Source of the DNA: JBMNEH01 sp050948665
Lineage (GTDB): Bacteria > Bacillota > Clostridia > Christensenellales > UMGS416
Length of the DNA: 64,000 bases
Assembly: GCA_050948665.1 (NCBI GenBank)
Contig: JBMNEH010000001.1
Coordinates: forward strand, 1,302,001 to 1,366,000
Reading direction: 5' to 3'
Shown here piece after piece: positions 60,101-64,000 of the stretch. Below the pieces are notes generated by a model, which did no database searches, was not told the origin of the DNA, and was given only the letters and a program-made list of their open reading frames with translations. A program made the translations under genes and the position numbers. How positions within the stretch are numbered: position 1 is the stretch's first letter; each line of letters opens with the position of its first letter.

Positions 60101-60654
60101 TCCGGGAAAAAGATGAAGAGTCTTTAGCGCAAGGAGAGACAATTCTCGAAGATGAAAGCATTGTGACGGTAGCCGGAATGGTGGATGCTGTTTCAACGAA
60201 GCCTACAAAGTCACAAAAGCTGATGGCCTTTATAACCCTTGAGGATAAAACTGGATCAATGGAAATTATTGTATTTCCGTCCGAATACCAGAACTACTAC
60301 CATTTACTAACACCAAACGCATTCCTACGTGTTACAGGAAGGGTAAGTGCTCGGGAAGGCCGCCCATCTACGCTTATTCTGCAGAAAGTTGCCAAAATTG
60401 AGGATAGAGGCACAGTGAATCTTGGCACCATTTGGAGGCGCCTTTGCTTGCGTATACCCGCATCCTCGGGAGAGGGTCTTTGGCAAAACATACTATACCG
60501 GCTTCATAGGGATTCCGGTTCTGTGCCGGTATTTGTTCAGGACGATCGTCTCGGAAAGAAATTCAAACTTGTGGACGGAACCGCAGCGTCCTCTGAATTG
60601 TTGCAGGATTTAAGACAAATGTTGGGTACTGGAAATGTTATAGTAGAATCATAG
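57175..60654 (+). CDS. dnaE: DNA polymerase III alpha subunit
   Basis: 1159 residues from ATG 57175; a longer frame from 57079 overlaps nth and is not used. PHP domain THLHVHTEYSLLDGA at the N-terminus, palm aspartates in MPDFDIDF (about residue 396), ISLYRPGPMDSIPRYI and a C-terminal OB fold (VTVAGMVDAVSTKPTKSQKLMAFITLEDKTGSMEIIVFPSEY). It synthesises the lagging strand or primers in Firmicutes together with PolC. Full length for DnaE1-type. Confidence 0.95.
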   Translation: MGTFTHLHVHTEYSLLDGAARIDDLVTQCKAKGMTHLAITDHGVMFGAVTFYKACIEQGITPIIGCEVYVASGDRLSMEPTDRESAHLVLLCRNEIGYRNLCKLVSAAHVEGFYYKPRIDYDLLEQYRDGLIALSACLAGDIPRLLRDGRYVDAKKLAMRLRDMMGEGGFYLELQDHGILEQKSLNPELVRLSKDTGIPLVATNDVHYVQQEDAEAHDILLCIQTQHTVDEQDRMRFETREFYLKSPEEMLALFAWCPEAIENTEKIAASCKFDFDFGRLHLPLFTAPDSIPNRDFLNDLAEKGLRERYPTTNASLQDRLRYELGVIESMGFVDYFLIVWDFIRFAREQDIQVGPGRGSGAGSLVAYCLYITDVDPIQYNLVFERFLNPERISMPDFDIDFCYERRAEVINYVASKYGKDHVAQIITFGTMAARAVIRDVGRALNMSYSDTDAIAKMIPFQLGMTLEKALNTNKDLKTKCEEDPQVRQLITMAKKLEGLPRHASTHAAGVLITRLPVTDYLPLNRNGEVITTQYPMTQVEELGLLKMDFLGLRTLTVIRDAVQMVKDNYGVTLDMSALPLDDPEVYRLIGQGNTDGVFQLESAGMRAFMKELQPDCMEDIVAGISLYRPGPMDSIPRYIAGKKNPQTIHYDHPVMEASLAVTYGCMVYQEQVMQLVRDMAGYSWGRSDLVRRAMAKKKHSVMEKEREYFIYGLVEDGIVVIPGCVRNGISKETAEKVFHDMMEFANYAFNKSHAACYAIIAYRTAWLKAHYPVEFMTAMMNSILGNNDKVSQYIDYCRRSGIQVLPPHISYSEVRFSCKNGVIRMGLGGVKNVGTAVMEKILEERRKNGAFRDIFDFVNRIPTAYLNKRMIESMIKAGSFDNMGATRSQLLSVYEEILDGAQHRKRDNLSGQLSLFGEGVEATLPQEFKAFPKVPEHPKRILLMMEKEMTGVYISGHPLDDVEDQIRDIQIHAEMFREKDEESLAQGETILEDESIVTVAGMVDAVSTKPTKSQKLMAFITLEDKTGSMEIIVFPSEYQNYYHLLTPNAFLRVTGRVSAREGRPSTLILQKVAKIEDRGTVNLGTIWRRLCLRIPASSGEGLWQNILYRLHRDSGSVPVFVQDDRLGKKFKLVDGTAASSELLQDLRQMLGTGNVIVES

Positions 60655-60696
60655 CTTTTCCCGTTGATATGTGGTAAAATGAAAGGAGTTTCCGTC

Positions 60697-61113
60697 TTGA
60701 TCAGGAAGGTATGGGAGAAGAAAGATGCCGGAACATTGCCTCCATTGACACTTGCATATATAGGAGATACGGTATATGACCTGTATATCAGAAGCTACTT
60801 GGTAAAGGAGCATACCCTTGTTACGGGTGAACTGAACAAAATCGCAATCAGTTTTGTTTCAGCGGAGGGACAAGCTAAAGCGGCGCACGGCTTAGAGCCT
60901 CTGCTTACGGAAGAGGAGAGAGATTTTTTGAGAAGAGGCAGAAACGCCAAGTCGTCCACCCATGCGAAGAACGCCTCTATACAGGATTACAGGATGGCCA
61001 CTGGCCTGGAGACTTTGATTGGGTATTTGTACCTGACAGGACAGGATGACCGTATAGATGATCTAATGAAAAGTGCCGCAGAAATCGTGATGACAAACAA
61101 GGCGGTATTATAA
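60697..61113 (+). CDS. mrnC: Mini-ribonuclease III
   Basis: 138 residues if starting at TTG 60697 (AAAGGAG 8 bases upstream); an in-frame ATG at 60679 lacks an RBS. LPPLTLAYIGDTVYDLYIRSYLV is the RNase III-like catalytic motif with its acidic residues, and RRGRNAKSSTHAKNASIQDYRMATGLETLIGYLYLTG the rest of the fold. It matures 23S rRNA as a dimer. It precedes thyX, typical of Clostridia (cysS-mrnC-thyX-rlmB order). Confidence 0.92.
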   Translation: MIRKVWEKKDAGTLPPLTLAYIGDTVYDLYIRSYLVKEHTLVTGELNKIAISFVSAEGQAKAAHGLEPLLTEEERDFLRRGRNAKSSTHAKNASIQDYRMATGLETLIGYLYLTGQDDRIDDLMKSAAEIVMTNKAVL

Positions 61114-61114
61114 T

Positions 61115-61855
61115 ATGAGTGAAGTTTTTCAGAATGTTGTGCTTCTTCGTTATACCCCTGCGCCTGAGGAAACCGTGGCAATGGGAGCGCGCTTATGTTA
61201 TTCCGCCTCGAGTATTGATGAAATAGCCAAAGGTGTGGCAGAAAAAGACCAGTCAGCCTTTATTGACAAAGTCGTTTCTATGGGCCATCTGTCAACTGTT
61301 GAGCACGCAGTATTTACATTTGGTATCGAGGGAGTCTCAAGGTCGTTGCTTGCACAGATAACCCGTCACAGGATAGCCAGTTTTTCGGTGCAGTCACAGC
61401 GATATGTAGGGATAAAAATGCCTGAGGGGCAGACTTTCGGCTACATCATACCACCTGCAATAAAGGCACTCGGCAAGGAAGCAGAGGAAGATTTCTCCAA
61501 ACAAATGCAGATTATTCAAGGCTGGTACAATGAATGGGCGGACAAACTTGGCGGTCAAGGAGAATCCGTATTTGAAGATGCCCGATTTGTGTTGCCCAAT
61601 GCAGCTGAAACGAAAATACTTTGCACAATGAATGCCAGGGAACTTCGCCATTTTTTTGCCCTGCGATGCTGTAATCGCGCCCAATGGGAGATACGTGAGT
61701 TAGCCTGGAGAATGCTGGCTCTGGCGAAAGAAGCAGCACCGCATATATTTGCGAATGCCGGGCCTGCCTGTATTTCAAGCATCTGCCCTGAAGGAAAAAG
61801 ATCCTGCGGAAAAGCTGCAGAAGTTATCAAAAGATATGATCAATTAGGAAAGTGA
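61115..61855 (+). CDS. thyX: FAD-dependent thymidylate synthase
   Basis: 246 residues. The ThyX signature RHRIASFSVQS (RHR-x7-S) lies near residues 83-93, with STVEHAVFTFGIEGVSRSL before and NARELRHFFALRCCNRAQWEIRELAW after. It makes dTMP from dUMP with FAD and CH2-folate. ATG two bases after the mrnC stop. Confidence 0.95.
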   Translation: MSEVFQNVVLLRYTPAPEETVAMGARLCYSASSIDEIAKGVAEKDQSAFIDKVVSMGHLSTVEHAVFTFGIEGVSRSLLAQITRHRIASFSVQSQRYVGIKMPEGQTFGYIIPPAIKALGKEAEEDFSKQMQIIQGWYNEWADKLGGQGESVFEDARFVLPNAAETKILCTMNARELRHFFALRCCNRAQWEIRELAWRMLALAKEAAPHIFANAGPACISSICPEGKRSCGKAAEVIKRYDQLGK

Positions 61856-61862
61856 GGCCATT

Positions 61863-63326
61863 ATGGCAAATTCATCAAGCCACGGCGGCGGCGATGGCCG
61901 AATATCCGACCGTAACAACGCACGTACCGGAGGCCATCGTCTATCCTCCGAGTACCGAGGGGGCAGAAAAGCCTACAACAAGCCCCGAACTCGTAGTAAT
62001 AACGAAAAATTACAAGGCAAAACTGAACGTACCGGTGTTAAAAGAGAATCCAGTTATCAGAACCGTGAAGAGGAATATTACAGCCAAAATCGCTCTTCCA
62101 TTGACAGTCACTCTTTCCGGCGCGGCAGAGATACCAACCGCACCAGAGGAGAAGTGCCTGGAAACAAAGAGAACCGATTCTCTGATATGTCTCGCCGCAG
62201 TCGCGAAGAAAGCCGCCGACATGGGCAAAAAGAGCCATATAGTGACAATCATTCATATAATAAACGCTCCTTCGAAAGCAGGCAATCCCCTAAAAGTGAG
62301 TCCGCTGTTGAGGGAAGTGAACGTCGGATCTATTATGGCGGTAAGCGTCGTCCCTTCAACAGTGGAGAGCATCGTTCCTATAATGAGAACAAACATGGAG
62401 CGGGACGCGCCTATGATAATCGACCCTATGGAGAGAAACGTACATACAGAAATAACAAAAGAGCTCGATATAACGAACAAAATGAATTAGTTATCCGTGA
62501 GATTAAAGATTCCCAGGCAAACGATAACATTGTGGCGCAAAACCCAGATGTAATTTCGGAAGCAACCAAGTCCTTAGAACCACATCCGGTGTTTGAGAAC
62601 AGGCTCTTTGGGAAAAACCCCATTTGGGAGGCGCTGAAGGTTGGGCGCGCTATGGAAAAGCTATATGTTGCTGAGGGCGTGGAAGACGCTTCCATCGAAG
62701 GGATTCTCGGCATCGCCCGGCGGGAAAAGGTTGCCTTGCAGCGTGTACCCAGGGCGGTATTGGATGAAATGGTTCCTGGCGCAAAGCACCAGGGTCTTGT
62801 GGCTGAGTTGCCAGCCAAGGACTATGTCCCTTTGGATACATTGGTGGAGAACGCCTTCTCGCAAACCAAGTCCCCTCTGTTCATCCTTTTGGATGAAGTA
62901 CAGGATCCCCATAATCTTGGTGCAATTATCCGAACTGCTGATTGCTCCGGTGCCGATGGTGTTGTTGTATTGGAGCATCGCGCAGTGGGCCTAACTGCAA
63001 CGGTAGCCAAGGTATCAGCCGGCGCTCTTGAGCACATGCCTGTATCAAAGGTTACAAATCTTGTTCGCTGTATTGAGTTGCTGCAGCAGAAAGGTGTTAC
63101 GGTTATCGGTGCCGATACAGAAGGCAAATCCTGTTACAGTGTAGATATGAGGGGCCCGATTGCTCTTGTTATCGGCAATGAAGGGCTGGGGCTTCGCAGA
63201 CTGGTTCACGAGCAATGTGATGCTTTAGCGGGCATACCGCTAAAGGGGCATGTGGATTCCCTCAATGCATCAGTTGCTGCTGCCGTACTGATGTTTGAGG
63301 CTGTCCGCCAACGTCAGGAGATTTAA
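61863..63326 (+). CDS. rlmB: 23S rRNA 2'-O-methyltransferase RlmB with disordered N-terminal extension
   Basis: 487 residues, about 245 of which precede the conserved protein. Residues 1-210 are low-complexity and basic (SSHGGG, NNARTGGHRLSSEYRGGRK, RRSREESRRHGQK), predicted disordered. The core begins NRLFGKNPIWEALKVGRAMEKLYVAEG and has the SPOUT motifs VQDPHNLGAIIRTADCSGADG, IALVIGNEGLGLRRLV and GHVDSLNASVAAAVLMFE. RlmB methylates G2251 of 23S rRNA in E. coli. The extension may bind RNA or drive condensates (inference). Start 7 bases after the thyX stop. Confidence 0.92.
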   Translation: MANSSSHGGGDGRISDRNNARTGGHRLSSEYRGGRKAYNKPRTRSNNEKLQGKTERTGVKRESSYQNREEEYYSQNRSSIDSHSFRRGRDTNRTRGEVPGNKENRFSDMSRRSREESRRHGQKEPYSDNHSYNKRSFESRQSPKSESAVEGSERRIYYGGKRRPFNSGEHRSYNENKHGAGRAYDNRPYGEKRTYRNNKRARYNEQNELVIREIKDSQANDNIVAQNPDVISEATKSLEPHPVFENRLFGKNPIWEALKVGRAMEKLYVAEGVEDASIEGILGIARREKVALQRVPRAVLDEMVPGAKHQGLVAELPAKDYVPLDTLVENAFSQTKSPLFILLDEVQDPHNLGAIIRTADCSGADGVVVLEHRAVGLTATVAKVSAGALEHMPVSKVTNLVRCIELLQQKGVTVIGADTEGKSCYSVDMRGPIALVIGNEGLGLRRLVHEQCDALAGIPLKGHVDSLNASVAAAVLMFEAVRQRQEI

Positions 63327-63869
63327 GTGCCAGGCCAAGAGTCACAAGATATTCTTTTTGTGGATGGCTATAATGTCATTCATGACTGGCCGGAGTTGCG
63401 TAGCTATCTCTCTGTCAGTTTGCATGCTTCCAGAGAGAGGCTCATTGATATACTTTCTGAGTACAGAAGTGTAACCGGGCAAAAGATTATTCTGGTTTTT
63501 GATGCCCATCACACGGAACGCCTTGCAAAGGACGTGGAGGCGCGTCATGGCGTAGAAGTTGTTTTTACCCATAAGGGGATAACTGCGGACAGTTATATTG
63601 AGCGCGCTGTCCATTCCCTTGATCCTCGTAAAGCTGGTGTCATCCGGGTAGCTACCAGCGATATGCAGGAGCAGCATGTGGTACTCGGAGACGGTGCCGT
63701 GCGGGTATCTGCCAGAGAGCTTGGTGAAATGGTGAGTGATGCTCTGCATACAGCTAAGGAGGTACATATCGCTGCGCGACCCGTAAAGCCGAACACATTG
63801 GAAAACAAGCTTCCCCCTGAAATTGTCAAAAAACTGCGTACTTTAGCGCAGAATTTATATAAAAAATAA
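63327..63869 (+). CDS. rae1: Rae1/YacP NYN-domain ribonuclease
   Basis: 180 residues, GTG start immediately after the rlmB stop. DILFVDGYNVIHDWPEL is the NYN/PIN acidic signature; IILVFDAHHTE and TADSYIERAVHSL supply further active-site acids. B. subtilis Rae1 (YacP) cleaves mRNA in the ribosome A site. Position after rlmB is conserved in Firmicutes. Confidence 0.92.
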   Translation: MPGQESQDILFVDGYNVIHDWPELRSYLSVSLHASRERLIDILSEYRSVTGQKIILVFDAHHTERLAKDVEARHGVEVVFTHKGITADSYIERAVHSLDPRKAGVIRVATSDMQEQHVVLGDGAVRVSARELGEMVSDALHTAKEVHIAARPVKPNTLENKLPPEIVKKLRTLAQNLYKK

Positions 63870-63886
63870 TCGTAGGAGGTATAATA

Positions 63887-64000
63887 TTGAAGATTACATT
63901 TATGGGGGCCGGAAGCACGGTGTTCGCAAAAAATGTATTGGGCGACTGCATGCTGACACCGGTACTGGCCGAGGGTACTTATGCGCTGTACGATATTGAC
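63887..64000 (+). CDS. GH4 family glycosidase, 5' end only
   Basis: Frame from TTG 63887 with AGGAGGT six bases upstream, open to the window end. The 38 residues read MKITFMGAGSTVFAKNVLGD CMLTPVLAEGTYALYDID in two runs, the NAD-binding GAGSTVFAKNVLGD start of the GH4 alpha-galactosidase/alpha-glucosidase (MelA-like) family. Activity needs NAD and a metal. The rest lies outside the window. Confidence 0.88.
   Translation, partial: MKITFMGAGSTVFAKNVLGDCMLTPVLAEGTYALYDID

Noticed and set aside
61852..62490. 212-codon frame overlapping the rlmB N-terminus on the same strand
   Set aside because: No RBS, no recognisable fold; the low-complexity Arg/Ser/Asn codons of rlmB keep this frame open by chance.
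1..64000. tRNA or rRNA gene as integration target
   Set aside because: No tRNA cloverleaf or rRNA sequence was recognised by eye; serine recombinases often use other target genes.

Overview
The window looks like a chromosomal segment of a gut-type Clostridia (Oscillospiraceae-like Firmicute; by-eye inference). It carries an integrated tailed-phage genome, a block of accessory and defence genes, a sortase/adhesin locus, and then ordinary housekeeping genes. The host assignment rests on the nth-dnaE-mrnC-thyX-rlmB-rae1 gene order, the class B sortase, and phage proteins typical of clostridial siphophages.

Region 1 (1-37.5 kb) is a siphophage-type prophage transcribed almost entirely leftward. 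From right to left it holds early and replication genes (DUF2800, DUF2815, family A DNA polymerase, VapE-type primase/helicase, VRR-NUC nuclease, SNF2-like helicase). A late regulator, an HNH endonuclease and the small terminase follow. Next comes a DNA-modification block in which a SAM synthetase gene sits between two ParB-MTase fusion genes. Then come the large terminase, portal, ClpP-like protease, HK97 capsid, connectors, tail genes (with a clear -1 ribosomal frameshift in the tail chaperone), a fibronectin-like fibre, a holin and a SpoIID-amidase-SPOR endolysin. An XRE regulator reads rightward. The left end is a serine-recombinase integration module that runs off the window. Two families of short repeated intergenic motifs mark the heads of leftward transcription units.

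Region 2 (37.6-48.2 kb) is an accessory/defence block, mostly rightward: an excisionase-like HTH gene, a type III restriction-modification pair (mod, res), a divergent sigma-like regulator with an attenuator-like leader, and a four-gene cassette. In the cassette, one helical protein ends with, and two paralogous small proteins begin with, a short G-V-Q-[IV] motif resembling RHIM/bacterial amyloid-signalling motifs. The fourth gene is an RloC-like AAA/ABC ATPase with a CxxC hook. This cassette is the best candidate for an undescribed conflict system.

Region 3 (48.2-54.5 kb) is a large sortase-anchored surface protein with five tandem beta domains, a hairpin, and a class B sortase.

Region 4 (54.8-64.0 kb) is host core: a TrmH-family methyltransferase, sfsA (apparently frameshifted in an A7 run), nth, dnaE, mrnC, thyX, rlmB (with a long disordered basic N-terminus), rae1/yacP, and the start of a GH4 glycosidase. 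The exact prophage ends were not found; whether Region 2 belongs to the same element is inference. Coordinates of short motifs were read by eye and may be off by one.
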